The translations under genes were made by a program, and so were the position numbers. The notes beneath the pieces were generated by a model that was given only the letters and a program-made list of their open reading frames with translations, made no database searches and was not told the DNA's origin. DNA of 17,852 bases from Candidatus Andersenbacteria bacterium RIFCSPHIGHO2_02_FULL_45_11 (GTDB taxonomy: Bacteria > Patescibacteriota > Andersenbacteria > UBA10190): positions 1 through 17,852 of the forward strand of contig MHHP01000029.1 in assembly GCA_001817055.1 (NCBI GenBank), in the 5' to 3' direction. This document shows positions 1 to 6,848 of the stretch, one piece after another (positions within the stretch are counted from its first letter, which is position 1; the number at the start of each line of letters is the position of its first letter).

Positions 1-1
1 T

Positions 2-508
2 TCTTGGGAACTGCTAGACGAATATCAAGGACATGCGAAGAGTATCAGGCGGCTACTACAGCGCATCTCCCACCCCACCCAGCCTCCCCTTGAAAAGGGG
101 AGGGGTAACGCGTCTCTCCCCCTTTTCAAGGGGGAGTCGGAGGGGGTGCAAGTCGATTTTATGCACTACCTCGCCGACGATCTCAACACACCCCAAGCAT
201 TCGCAATCTTTTTGAAAACAATCAAAGAAATAAACGCATTACTAGATTCCGGAAATACCGAACAGGCAGCAACTAAGTTGTCTACCCTGTATGCAATGGA
301 CAAAGTTCTAGGTGTTATCGAACCCCTCCAAGCAGAGCAACCAGTGCATCTCATTCCAGAATCTATTACTTCGCTTGTACAAGAACGCGAAGAAGCAAAA
401 CGCTCAAAAGACTTTGCTCTGGCCGATTCTCTTCGTGAAGCCATTAAAAATCAAGGCTACACAATCGAAGACACCCCCACCGGCCCACGAATACAAAAAA
501 CTGCATAA
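2..508 (+). CDS. cysS: Cysteinyl-tRNA synthetase, C-terminal part (5' truncated by window)
   Basis: Attaches cysteine to tRNA-Cys in the cytoplasm. Only the C-terminal helical region is present. The frame starting at base 2 is open without interruption to the TAA at 506-508. It begins with SWELLDEY, matching the helical region after the catalytic domain, and continues with a DDLNTPQA motif, which is highly typical of CysS. It ends in the usual charged helix (residues around EREEAKRSKDFALADSLREA). Between these two conserved blocks lies a stretch of about 26 codons encoded by a palindromic repeat (71-149) that ordinary CysS lacks. The ATG at 161 is internal and is not the start. Recognition as CysS is confident; the missing N-terminal part is outside the window. 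Confidence 0.88.
   Translation, partial: SWELLDEYQGHAKSIRRLLQRISHPTQPPLEKGRGNASLPLFKGESEGVQVDFMHYLADDLNTPQAFAIFLKTIKEINALLDSGNTEQAATKLSTLYAMDKVLGVIEPLQAEQPVHLIPESITSLVQEREEAKRSKDFALADSLREAIKNQGYTIEDTPTGPRIQKTA
71..149. repeat. Palindromic repeat inserted in frame within cysS
   Basis: Two strong hairpins lie side by side: arms 83-91/95-103 (CCTCCCCTT with loop GAA) and arms 116-124/128-136 (CTCCCCCTT with loop TTC). Outer C-rich and G-rich edges (71-80 and 140-149) can also pair partly. The whole block is readable in the cysS frame and encodes a Pro/Gly/Lys-rich segment between the conserved SWELLDEY and DDLNTPQA regions. The design (nested C-run/G-run palindromes) resembles the block at 9571-9668. 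Confidence 0.8.
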
Positions 509-523
509 TCCACACCTTTTCCA

Positions 524-552
524 CTTACACTGCCTCGTGGGCAGAGTATAGT
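524..552 (+). promoter_or_regulatory. dnaB promoter
   Basis: A -35 CTTACA (524-529) and a -10 TATAGT (547-552) are separated by 17 bp. The predicted start of transcription is only about 5 nt before the dnaB ATG at 564, so the mRNA would be nearly leaderless. No SD sequence is visible. Confidence 0.55.
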
Positions 553-563
553 AATACGTACGT

Positions 564-1940
564 ATGCCTGGAGAACTCCGAGTTGTGCCCCATAATACCG
601 AGGCGGAAGAATCCGTACTCGGGAGTCTTTTGATTGATAAGAACGCTGTTGTAAAAATTGCTGACTTTGTAGCACCAGAAGATTTCTATCATCACAACAA
701 CGCGGTTATTTACGAAGCAATGATGGAACTGTACGCAAAGAGTGAGCCTATCGACGTACTGTCTGTTATTAGCCGCTTACAAGAGAAGAAAGAATTAAAA
801 AATATTGGCGGTAAAGATACTGTCACCTACCTAGCCACCGTAGTCCCTACTGCCGGTAACGTTATTCACTACGCAAAGATAGTTCAGAAAAGTTCAACGA
901 GACGCCGACTAATTTCCGCTGCGTCCGACATTACCGAAATGGGCTTTAACGAATCAGACGATGTGGAAACTGTTATGGACGAGGCGGAGCATCGCTTATT
1001 CGAAGTATCTCAAGGCTTACACGTAGACCACTTCACGCCTATCTCCGATGCGCTGGAAGAAGCGTTTGTGCGTATCGATAAGCTATCTAAAGGCGATGGT
1101 TCATTGCGCGGCGTGCCAACAGGGTTCCCCAGCCTCGATAAAAAGCTTGCGGGCTGGCAAAAATCAGATCTCGTTATATTAGCTGCGCGCCCGAGCGTTG
1201 GAAAAACTACGCTTGCGTTGGACTTTGCTCGCCATGCGGCACTGGCTGGGCATAAGGTTGGAATATTCAGCCTAGAAATGTCAAAAGACCAATTGGTAGA
1301 CCGCATGCTTGCGGCACACGCGCACGTTGACTTGTGGAGGCTACGCACAGGCAAACTTGCAACGGGCGGCGGAGATGATGACTTTATCCGATTGGGCGAT
1401 GCTATTAGTGAGCTTTCCCAGGCAACACTCTATATCGATGACAACGCATCTTCTAACATTATGGGTATGCGTACCATGGCACGCAGATTACAAAGTGAAC
1501 ATGGGCTTGATCTGCTTATTATTGATTACCTCCAGCTCATGGAAAGCAGCCGCTATACCGATAACCGTGTGCAAGAAGTATCAGCAATTTCTCGAGGATT
1601 AAAAAAACTGGCGATTGAATTGAGCGTGCCAGTGCTTGCGCTCTCACAGCTGTCCCGTGCCGTTGAAATGCGCACAGACCAACGGCCAAAACTTTCAGAC
1701 TTACGTGAAAGCGGAAGCATCGAACAAGATGCGGATATCGTAATGTTCTTGCATCGGCAGCCTTGGGAGGGTGAAGAGCGGCCAGAAATCATGGAAGTGG
1801 ATTTGTTAATTGAAAAGCATCGTAACGGCCCCACAGGAGAAATTCCTCTTCAATTTAATACCCAGCATGTGAGCTATGCGGAAATTGAAACATTCCATAT
1901 GGAAGAGTCCGTGCAAACACCAATGAAAGTAGCCGCATAA
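564..1940 (+). CDS. dnaB: Replicative DNA helicase DnaB
   Basis: Ring-shaped 5'-3' helicase that unwinds DNA at the replication fork and recruits primase. At 458 residues it has the normal DnaB length. The N-terminal domain begins with PHNTEAEESVLGSLL, a DnaB hallmark. The C-terminal RecA-like ATPase domain carries Walker A at residues 207-216 (ARPSVGKTT, Val replacing the common Met), Walker B in LLIIDYLQLM, and the conserved DLRESGSIEQDADIV block near the C-terminus. The start at 564 matches the family N-terminus and lies just after a good -10 box; there is no SD. No intein interrupts the ATPase domain. recR follows 7 bp downstream, so the two are probably co-transcribed. Confidence 0.97.
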   Translation: MPGELRVVPHNTEAEESVLGSLLIDKNAVVKIADFVAPEDFYHHNNAVIYEAMMELYAKSEPIDVLSVISRLQEKKELKNIGGKDTVTYLATVVPTAGNVIHYAKIVQKSSTRRRLISAASDITEMGFNESDDVETVMDEAEHRLFEVSQGLHVDHFTPISDALEEAFVRIDKLSKGDGSLRGVPTGFPSLDKKLAGWQKSDLVILAARPSVGKTTLALDFARHAALAGHKVGIFSLEMSKDQLVDRMLAAHAHVDLWRLRTGKLATGGGDDDFIRLGDAISELSQATLYIDDNASSNIMGMRTMARRLQSEHGLDLLIIDYLQLMESSRYTDNRVQEVSAISRGLKKLAIELSVPVLALSQLSRAVEMRTDQRPKLSDLRESGSIEQDADIVMFLHRQPWEGEERPEIMEVDLLIEKHRNGPTGEIPLQFNTQHVSYAEIETFHMEESVQTPMKVAA

Positions 1941-1947
1941 GTACAGT

Positions 1948-2550
1948 ATGTCCGCAGTACTTCCAAAGGCAGTTCGCGAGCTATCAGTAGAATTAACTCG
2001 CCTTCCTGGTATTGGCCCCAAGACGGCACAGCGGCTAGCATTACACTTATTGCGCCAACAACGCGGTATTACATCCCGCTTAGCGGAAACAATTGCGACG
2101 CTACACGATCGGGTACAAACGTGTTCGGTATGTTTTTCCTTGGCAGATGAAGCAATGTGTGCCATTTGCAAAGATACTACGAGAACTCAAAATATATTAT
2201 GTGTTGTTGAAGATCCGCTCGATGTAGAAGCAATCGAACGCACAGGAACGTATCGTGGCCTCTATCACGTACTTGGTGGCGTTCTCTCGCCCATGGAAGG
2301 CGTGGGCGCAGAACAGCTCACGTTGAACGAGCTTATTAAACGCGTTCAAGATTCTTTTATTACTGAAGTTATTATTGCGCTAGAGCACAACATGGAAGGC
2401 GAAGCTACCACGCGGCATATTATTTCGTATTTGAAAAATACCGATGCGTCAGTAACCAGATTAGCCCGTGGACTCCCTACGGGAGGAGATATTGAATTTG
2501 CAGATGCGTTAACGCTTACCGCGGCTTTTTCTGGACGAACGAAGATGTAA
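1948..2550 (+). CDS. recR: Recombination mediator protein RecR
   Basis: Acts with RecO/RecF to load RecA on single-stranded gaps. Its 200 residues are the standard length. The order is a helix-hairpin-helix (LPGIGPKTAQRLALHLL, about 19-35), a four-cysteine zinc finger (C59, C62, C71, C74), a Toprim domain starting at ILCVVEDPLD (about 83-92), and the C-terminal GLPTGGDIEFADALTL block typical of RecR. The start ATG lies 7 bp after the dnaB stop. No SD is visible, so translation probably relies on coupling to dnaB. Neither dnaX nor the YbaB protein, frequent neighbours of recR elsewhere, is nearby. Confidence 0.96.
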   Translation: MSAVLPKAVRELSVELTRLPGIGPKTAQRLALHLLRQQRGITSRLAETIATLHDRVQTCSVCFSLADEAMCAICKDTTRTQNILCVVEDPLDVEAIERTGTYRGLYHVLGGVLSPMEGVGAEQLTLNELIKRVQDSFITEVIIALEHNMEGEATTRHIISYLKNTDASVTRLARGLPTGGDIEFADALTLTAAFSGRTKM

Positions 2551-2555
2551 TAACC

Positions 2556-2582
2556 GTCATTCCCGCGAAGGCGGGAATCCAC
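2556..2582. repeat. Palindromic repeat, left of GIY-YIG gene
   Basis: A GTCAT lead is followed by a perfect 8-bp stem, ATTCCCGC/GCGGGAAT (2559-2566/2571-2578), with a GAAG loop and an ATCCAC tail. This is the widespread ATTCCC...GGGAAT type, similar in form to neisserial dRS3 elements. Its ends match, inverted, the repeat at 2890-2928 on the other side of the nuclease gene. Confidence 0.8.
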
Positions 2583-2583
2583 A

Positions 2584-2589
2584 TATACT
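2584..2589 (+). promoter_or_regulatory. -10 box of the GIY-YIG gene
   Basis: TATACT lies 6 nt before the GTG at 2596, which would make the mRNA start at or next to the start codon. No -35 is recognisable; that position falls inside the upstream palindrome. Confidence 0.45.
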
Positions 2590-2595
2590 AAAAGT

Positions 2596-2886
2596 GTGGA
2601 CTACTATGTATACATTCTCGCAACCAAAAAGAATGGGACACTCTACATTGGTGTGACGAATAATTTAGTACGAAGAGTTCACCAGCATAAACACAAGCTT
2701 AATCCGGGCTTCACAAACAAATATGGCGTAGGTAAGCTGGTGTATTTCGAATCAACCCCAGATATCAATAGCGGAATTACAAGAGAAAAACAGCTCAAAA
2801 AGTGGAACCGCGCTTGGAAAATAAGACTTATCGAAAAAGAAAATTCTGAGTGGAAAGATTTATATTCAGATATTTTGTCGCTTTAA
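2596..2886 (+). CDS. GIY-YIG endonuclease domain protein (UPF0213/YhbQ-like)
   Basis: Small single-domain nuclease of 96 residues. The GIY-YIG core is visible as VYIL (5-8) and LYIGVT (16-21), followed by the family Arg in NLVRR (26-27) and the candidate metal-binding Glu in ITREKQLKKW (E64). A basic C-terminal helix with WKIRLIEKEN follows. All expected catalytic positions appear present, so activity is plausible. The best start is the GTG at 2596, because a TATACT box lies 6 nt upstream and the protein begins directly with the first core strand. The gene stands alone, bracketed by inverted palindromic repeats at 2556-2582 and 2890-2928. The cellular role of this subfamily is uncertain; DNA repair or mobility of the flanking repeats are both possible. 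Confidence 0.9.
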   Translation: MDYYVYILATKKNGTLYIGVTNNLVRRVHQHKHKLNPGFTNKYGVGKLVYFESTPDINSGITREKQLKKWNRAWKIRLIEKENSEWKDLYSDILSL

Positions 2887-2889
2887 AAC

Positions 2890-2928
2890 GTGGATCCCCG
2901 GGTCAAGCCCGAGGATGACCTGCGGGTC
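2890..2928. repeat. Palindromic repeat, right of GIY-YIG gene
   Basis: Begins with GTGGAT and carries a stem of about ten pairs, ATCCCCGGGT against GCCCGAGGAT (2894-2916, one C/A mismatch, one G-U, loop CAA). ATGAC follows, then a small second stem GACC/GGTC (2917-2928) touching the rplU stop codon. Read on the minus strand it starts GTCATCCTCGGG, so it is an inverted relative of the 2556-2582 copy. It may also act as a terminator between the convergent GIY-YIG and rplU genes, though no T-run is present. Confidence 0.75.
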
Positions 2929-3244
2929 ACTTCGCTGTAATCTTGCCGATCTGCACGACGGTCATGTGTTGCTTATGACCAAAATAGTGCATATTGCGTT
3001 TCTTTGCTTTCATTTTCACACCAGTAACTTTCTTGTGGCGGCCTTGCAGAACAATTTCAGCTTCAACTTTTACACCTTCTACTAGAGGCATTCCGATTTG
3101 CACATCTTCGTCCGTTGCAGACAATAAGACTTCAACAAATTCAACCTTCGAGCCTTCCTCGCCTTGCATATGGTCAACAGTGAGCTTATCGCCCTCATGA
3201 ACCACATATTGCTTGCCAAGTACTTTAATTACAGCTGTTTTCAT
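2927..3244 (-). CDS. rplU: 50S ribosomal protein L21
   Basis: Ribosomal large-subunit protein binding 23S rRNA. Its 105 residues are standard. The start MKTAVIKVLGKQYVV matches the L21 N-terminus, and the C-terminal signature runs through KVTGVKMKAKKR followed by the HKQ(H)MTVVQIGKI region. The ATG at 3244 is well placed, but no SD precedes it. In most bacteria rpmA (L27) follows in the same operon; here the next downstream gene is on the opposite strand, so rpmA must be elsewhere or have been separated, possibly by the repeat-bracketed nuclease unit. A terminator ending the upstream operon (3315-3376) separates it from the DUF192 gene, so it probably has its own promoter. Confidence 0.96.
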   Translation of the reverse strand: MKTAVIKVLGKQYVVHEGDKLTVDHMQGEEGSKVEFVEVLLSATDEDVQIGMPLVEGVKVEAEIVLQGRHKKVTGVKMKAKKRNMHYFGHKQHMTVVQIGKITAK

Positions 3245-3255
3245 AGATAAAAGTC

Positions 3256-3284
3256 ATTGTTACAGATAACACTCTTGACGTCAA
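3256..3284 (-). promoter_or_regulatory. Possible rplU promoter
   Basis: On the minus strand, TTGACG (3279-3284) lies 17 bp from AACAAT (3256-3261), predicting a leader of about 5 nt before the rplU ATG. The -10 is weak. A TACAAT further upstream, near 3290, is an alternative. Confidence 0.35.
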
Positions 3285-3314
3285 GGATTGTATTCGTATA
3301 CTACAGCTACAACC

Positions 3315-3376
3315 AAAAAACGCCGAAATCCTACCTTCATGGAGGGTCTCGCGCGAGCGATAGGTATTTCCGCCCC
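3315..3376 (-). terminator. Terminator of the envelope operon
   Basis: On the minus strand GAAATACCTA pairs with TAGGATTTC (one bulge), with additional G/C pairs at the base, and six T follow at 3320-3315. It lies just after the DUF192 stop and before rplU. A second small hairpin, CCGCCCC/GGGGTGG (3370-3387), adjoins it and is followed by TTTTATTT on the plus strand. Confidence 0.6.
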
Positions 3377-3389
3377 GTAAGGGGTGGTT

Positions 3390-3995
3390 TTATTTAGTCA
3401 ACTGCACCCGAACGCCTTCAGCAAGCCCATAGTCCGCTGCTTTGCCGGCAGCAACTTCAAGTACTGCGTCTACTTCACCTGGGCTTGGGTATGTTTTCAG
3501 GCTGCTATCTGGCGTATCTTTGGTTTCATTTAAAACATTGTGTTCAACGCCAACTACTACCCCATTTTTTATCCAGATTATATCTATCGGTATGAGCATA
3601 TCCTTCATCCAGAATACGGTTGCCTGAGGTGGGTTAAACGGAAAGTACATGCCTGATTTTTTAGGAATATACCCGCATCCTCCAAGCCCGCGTGCTTGTT
3701 TTTCTTGTGTTTCCATCATTGCAAGAGAAATTGCTTGCGTTGGCATCTGCAATGTTGCTTCATCAAAATTTGCGCAGGGACGATTGTAGAAAAATAGAAA
3801 CGCAGTCAAAGATGCAATAAGTATTGCAAATACTACGTAGAGAGTCGTCGATCCCTTCTCCTGTTTTGGGAGAAGGTTAGCTTTGCCTTTGTGCAAAGCG
3901 CGGATGAGGGGTGTAGTTGCGACGCGCGAGCCCCTCACCCCCTCCCTCTCCCAGAACGGGAGAGGGGAACTCTCGCCTCTTCTTATATTGTTCAT
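3390..3995 (-). CDS. Membrane-anchored DUF192 protein with repeat-encoded N-terminus
   Basis: 201 residues. One transmembrane segment (about 51-71) is followed by an extracytoplasmic DUF192 (COG1430) domain, recognised by TVFWMKDMLIPIDIIWIKNG (127-146) and the GxVVGVEH strand. The biochemical role of DUF192 is not established. The start ATG overlaps the stop of the upstream transferase as ATGA (3992-3995), which supports this start. As a result residues about 6-49 (from RGESSPLPFWEREG onward) are encoded by a palindromic repeat (3854-3967) and have no place in the family. Without the insert the protein would be a short cytoplasmic tail, one TM and the domain. Last gene of the operon. Confidence 0.85.
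   Translation of the reverse strand: MNNIRRGESSPLPFWEREGVRGSRVATTPLIRALHKGKANLLPKQEKGSTTLYVVFAILIASLTAFLFFYNRPCANFDEATLQMPTQAISLAMMETQEKQARGLGGCGYIPKKSGMYFPFNPPQATVFWMKDMLIPIDIIWIKNGVVVGVEHNVLNETKDTPDSSLKTYPSPGEVDAVLEVAAGKAADYGLAEGVRVQLTK
3854..3967. repeat. Palindromic repeat inserted in the DUF192 gene
   Basis: Four pairs of arms are visible: CCTTCTCC/GGAGAAGG (3854-3861/3869-3876), GCTTTG/CAAAGC (3880-3885/3894-3899), TGAGGGG/CCCCTCA (3905-3911/3931-3937) and CCCTCTCCC/GGGAGAGGG (3944-3952/3958-3966). The layout matches the common intergenic bacterial repeats with C-run/G-run stems. Here it lies entirely inside an open reading frame. Confidence 0.8.
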
Positions 3996-4984
3996 ACCCT
4001 CATCGTTTTAAACCGCGTTACAAAAAATAGTACCAATGCAACTGCAAGCACAATGATTTTTATATGCGTTGGCGCCGCAACCCCCACGTATCCCAAGACC
4101 GCGGTGAGTATTCCCGCCAATGCCAGTATCCCCCACCGAGAAACACCTGCATCGCGGAGCTTGTGATGCAAATGACGCTTCGTATCGCCTACCCAGGGTG
4201 GTTTACCCGATGCAATGCGGTGCACAATTACAAACAACGCATCAATAAGCGGCAACGCCAATACAATAAGTACTGTTGCAATTTTTCCGCCGCCAATAAT
4301 GGCAATCATCCCTAATATCAATCCTAAAAACCAACTTCCACTTGTTCCTAAATACACCCTGGCGCTTGGAGCATTCCAAAGGAAAAACGCACCTATGCCA
4401 CCGGCTGCAATAAGGGCCAACAGAAGCGTTCGGGCATCTTGGGTTTCTGGCAGCAAACTCACCCCTACAAGGGCCACGCATGTAATAAGGGCAACCAGTG
4501 ACGCAAGCCCGTCAGTGCCATCCAGAAAATTCATTGCGTTCATCACAACAATAAACCAGATGAAGGCAGCTACACTTCCGATCATCGCAGGAAGCACAAG
4601 CACGCCTTCCCCAAACGGATTTGTGATATGCAAAATACTCCACCCCCACCATACCGCCCACGCAGCTATAATCATTTGCCAAAATAATTGACGTCGTGCA
4701 GACAGCTTTCTTTCTTCGTCCAGCCTGCCAACAATACCAATAATAAACACTGCTCCCAAGAGGCCAACTGCAAGCGACATATCCTGTAAAAAGATAGCTG
4801 CTGGAATTGTTATAGCAATCGCAAGTATCCACCCTGCATAATAGATTGGCTTTCCTGTTGTATGTACGCGCCAGGAAACCGGCTTACGAGCAATCAGTAT
4901 GTGCAACAACCCGTACGTTATAACAAACATCGCCAGCATCGCACCAAGATGCCACGTTTGTACAATTGCAAAATCTAACATCAT
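3992..4984 (-). CDS. MraY/WecA-like membrane glycosyl-1-phosphate transferase, atypical motifs
   Basis: Family members transfer a sugar-1-phosphate from a UDP-sugar to undecaprenyl phosphate, starting peptidoglycan or polysaccharide synthesis. About ten hydrophobic segments span the 330 residues. Family motifs are visible: NAMNFLDGTDGLA (139-151), YLGTSGSWFLG (201-211) and GDTKRHLHHKL (256-266); the HLHH motif favours the WecA/TagO branch. Two oddities: the first acidic motif reads GRLDEE (86-91) where DD is usual, and the GD(S/T)GS motif reads GTSGS, so the metal-associated Asp is Thr204. This enzyme may be inactive or altered. It overlaps the upstream GT2 gene by ATGA (4981-4984) and the downstream DUF192 gene likewise, implying coupled translation. 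Confidence 0.85.
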   Translation of the reverse strand: MMLDFAIVQTWHLGAMLAMFVITYGLLHILIARKPVSWRVHTTGKPIYYAGWILAIAITIPAAIFLQDMSLAVGLLGAVFIIGIVGRLDEERKLSARRQLFWQMIIAAWAVWWGWSILHITNPFGEGVLVLPAMIGSVAAFIWFIVVMNAMNFLDGTDGLASLVALITCVALVGVSLLPETQDARTLLLALIAAGGIGAFFLWNAPSARVYLGTSGSWFLGLILGMIAIIGGGKIATVLIVLALPLIDALFVIVHRIASGKPPWVGDTKRHLHHKLRDAGVSRWGILALAGILTAVLGYVGVAAPTHIKIIVLAVALVLFFVTRFKTMRV

Positions 4985-6516
4985 ACAACTTCTACTCCGT
5001 GTGCCGTTACGTGTTTGCGACTCTTTTGCATCACGTTAAAGTTTAAGTCTCGCCCGAGCATAAGGCGCGTTTCAGAATCTAATGCAGGGAATGCAGATAA
5101 GACGGTAGCAATGATAGGCACAAGTGCCCACTGCACAATAATAAGGGCGTATCGAAACGGGCTATAATGCCCGGGGCGCTTGGGCAATAATAAAATCGTG
5201 AGCGTTGCGGAGATCACAAGCCCAGACATAGCAATCGTCATCAACGTCCGCGTAATGAACGGCAAGCTGTACGACAAGAATGTTTGATGGAAACTCGAAT
5301 CGCCAAAAAGAACAGGAAGCCAACCTAATACAGCAACAATAATGGGCGCCGTTGCCCATGAATAATGCCCTTCCAGTGTTCGAAACAAATAGGTTGCTTT
5401 TGTTTGTAGGGGGATTTTTTTGTTTTGAATAAAACCCTCTACTAAATATGGGAAGTTCTCTATCCCCCACGCCCATCGGCGCTTTTGTTTGTATTGATTC
5501 TTCAGCGTCTGCCACCACGTTGGAGCTAGCGCCGCATCCATAGAAACAGTCGTATAGAGCGGAATTGCCCTATAATTACCGTTGTACTTAAGTAAGCACT
5601 GCCAGAATATTCTTGAATCTTCCGAGATTACATTGCGATGCCAATACCCCACATCTTTGAGGACTTTGAGCGTCATGGAATGGCTTGAAAATGTTACCAA
5701 TCGTTCAGGGCGTGTAGATTCAATCATCTGCCAAAACGTAGACCCCATAGCAACCACGCGCGAAAATGATGGTGCATCCCAAAGATTATTGTTATACACT
5801 GGGATTGGTTGGTAACTGGCACGGTATCTATCAGGAGTCATAGAGAATACGTAGGTTAGATACGAAAAGTATTCAGGTGGGGCAACGGTGTCGCTATCGA
5901 AGTTGCTAACCAGCACCATGTCTTCAGGAATTTTTTTACTCTCCAGTACCTCCTCTATGCGCTGAATGGCCCACGTGGCATTCGCACTTTTTACACGCTT
6001 TTCTCCTGGAATACCGTCCGGATGGAACGCAGTGAGGAAGGTACCAAACAATGACGTAAATTCTTTACTCAATTTTTTTGCACGATTTTTTGCAGCCTCT
6101 CCTGCACGTTCCTCAAAACCAATCACTACATGCATGCGTTCTTTTGGGTAATCCGCCGCAGCCAAAGATGCAATAGACGTCCGCAACACATGAATAGATT
6201 CATCGTACGTTGGGATCACAATGATATGGTGCACACTGTTCCAATTAATTTCAGACTTCTCTTCGTTCAGCTTTTGTATCCAATTCACCGTCCTATATTC
6301 TTTGAGCCGCCTATATGCATACAATAAATGAACCGACATATATACAATACGGATCAAAATATATACATCGTATGCGATCACAAATATTGCAATCCAAAAG
6401 GAAGCCGTAAGTGCAAGAATGGTTAAAATCACGAGTGATGACCACGATAAGAGGCCTGGAATAATTTCCCATATGCGCCTCCGGATCGCTTCCGGGTTAA
6501 TTTCGAGAGTAATCAT
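4981..6516 (-). CDS. Processive family 2 glycosyltransferase (membrane)
   Basis: 511 residues from the chosen ATG. The longer frame to 6561 overlaps the previous gene further, whereas the ATG at 6516 forms an ATGA overlap with that gene's stop. Two N-terminal membrane helices precede a cytosolic GT-A domain with IPTYDE (101-106), DSD (207-209, UDP-sugar/metal site), SED (acceptor base, 298-300) and QKRRW (344-348). Three or four C-terminal helices follow. This is the layout of cellulose/hyaluronan-synthase-type enzymes that polymerise and export a glycan. The sugar cannot be read from sequence. Its position between a membrane protein and an MraY/WecA-like transferase suggests surface polysaccharide or wall glycan synthesis. 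Confidence 0.92.
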   Translation of the reverse strand: MITLEINPEAIRRRIWEIIPGLLSWSSLVILTILALTASFWIAIFVIAYDVYILIRIVYMSVHLLYAYRRLKEYRTVNWIQKLNEEKSEINWNSVHHIIVIPTYDESIHVLRTSIASLAAADYPKERMHVVIGFEERAGEAAKNRAKKLSKEFTSLFGTFLTAFHPDGIPGEKRVKSANATWAIQRIEEVLESKKIPEDMVLVSNFDSDTVAPPEYFSYLTYVFSMTPDRYRASYQPIPVYNNNLWDAPSFSRVVAMGSTFWQMIESTRPERLVTFSSHSMTLKVLKDVGYWHRNVISEDSRIFWQCLLKYNGNYRAIPLYTTVSMDAALAPTWWQTLKNQYKQKRRWAWGIENFPYLVEGFIQNKKIPLQTKATYLFRTLEGHYSWATAPIIVAVLGWLPVLFGDSSFHQTFLSYSLPFITRTLMTIAMSGLVISATLTILLLPKRPGHYSPFRYALIIVQWALVPIIATVLSAFPALDSETRLMLGRDLNFNVMQKSRKHVTAHGVEVV

Positions 6517-6848
6517 GTATTGAGCGTAAGCAATATACCGTATGTTGCAAGCAACACGCACTCAAGCACCGGCACACTCCCCCAAAGGATCCAGAATGCC
6601 AGCGGGCTTGTTTTCTCAACAAAACGTGCAAGAACAATGTTGACGACGAGCAAAAGTGTGCCAATACCAGGCAGTGTAACGATTTGCCACCCGTCACCAA
6701 TAAAATCAACTCCTATACCTGCTGTATAGTGCAAAATCGCTGTAGGAGAATCTTTTGGAAATGTCGCTAAGACGATAATCCAGAGCACAAGATTACAAGC
6801 AACGCTTGCAAAGAATATATTCCGCGCATTAAAGGCCCTGCTGTTCAT
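6513..6848 (-). CDS. Small membrane protein of the envelope operon, unknown family
   Basis: 111 residues with three hydrophobic segments (about 11-30, 55-75 and 83-108) and a loop containing HYTAGIGVDFIGDGWQ between the first two. I do not recognise a family. The ATG at 6848 is preferred over a GTG at 6878 because it reduces overlap with the upstream gene; both lie within the 3' end of that gene. Its stop overlaps the GT2 start as ATGA (6513-6516), so the two are likely translated together. It could be an accessory subunit of the GT2 synthase, which is an inference from order only. Confidence 0.72.
   Translation of the reverse strand: MNSRAFNARNIFFASVACNLVLWIIVLATFPKDSPTAILHYTAGIGVDFIGDGWQIVTLPGIGTLLLVVNIVLARFVEKTSPLAFWILWGSVPVLECVLLATYGILLTLNT

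Noticed and set aside
33..215. Open frame of 60 codons across the first palindromic repeat
   Set aside because: It is a shadow of the cysS frame; the frame from base 2 carries the family motifs throughout.
2346..2582. Minus-strand frame beginning MDSRLRGNDG
   Set aside because: The start comes from the palindromic repeat and the rest is antisense to recR; a common artefact of this repeat class.
4215..4691. 158-codon plus-strand frame opposite the MraY/WecA-like gene
   Set aside because: Antisense to a gene with clear motifs and membrane segments; no homology or start signals.
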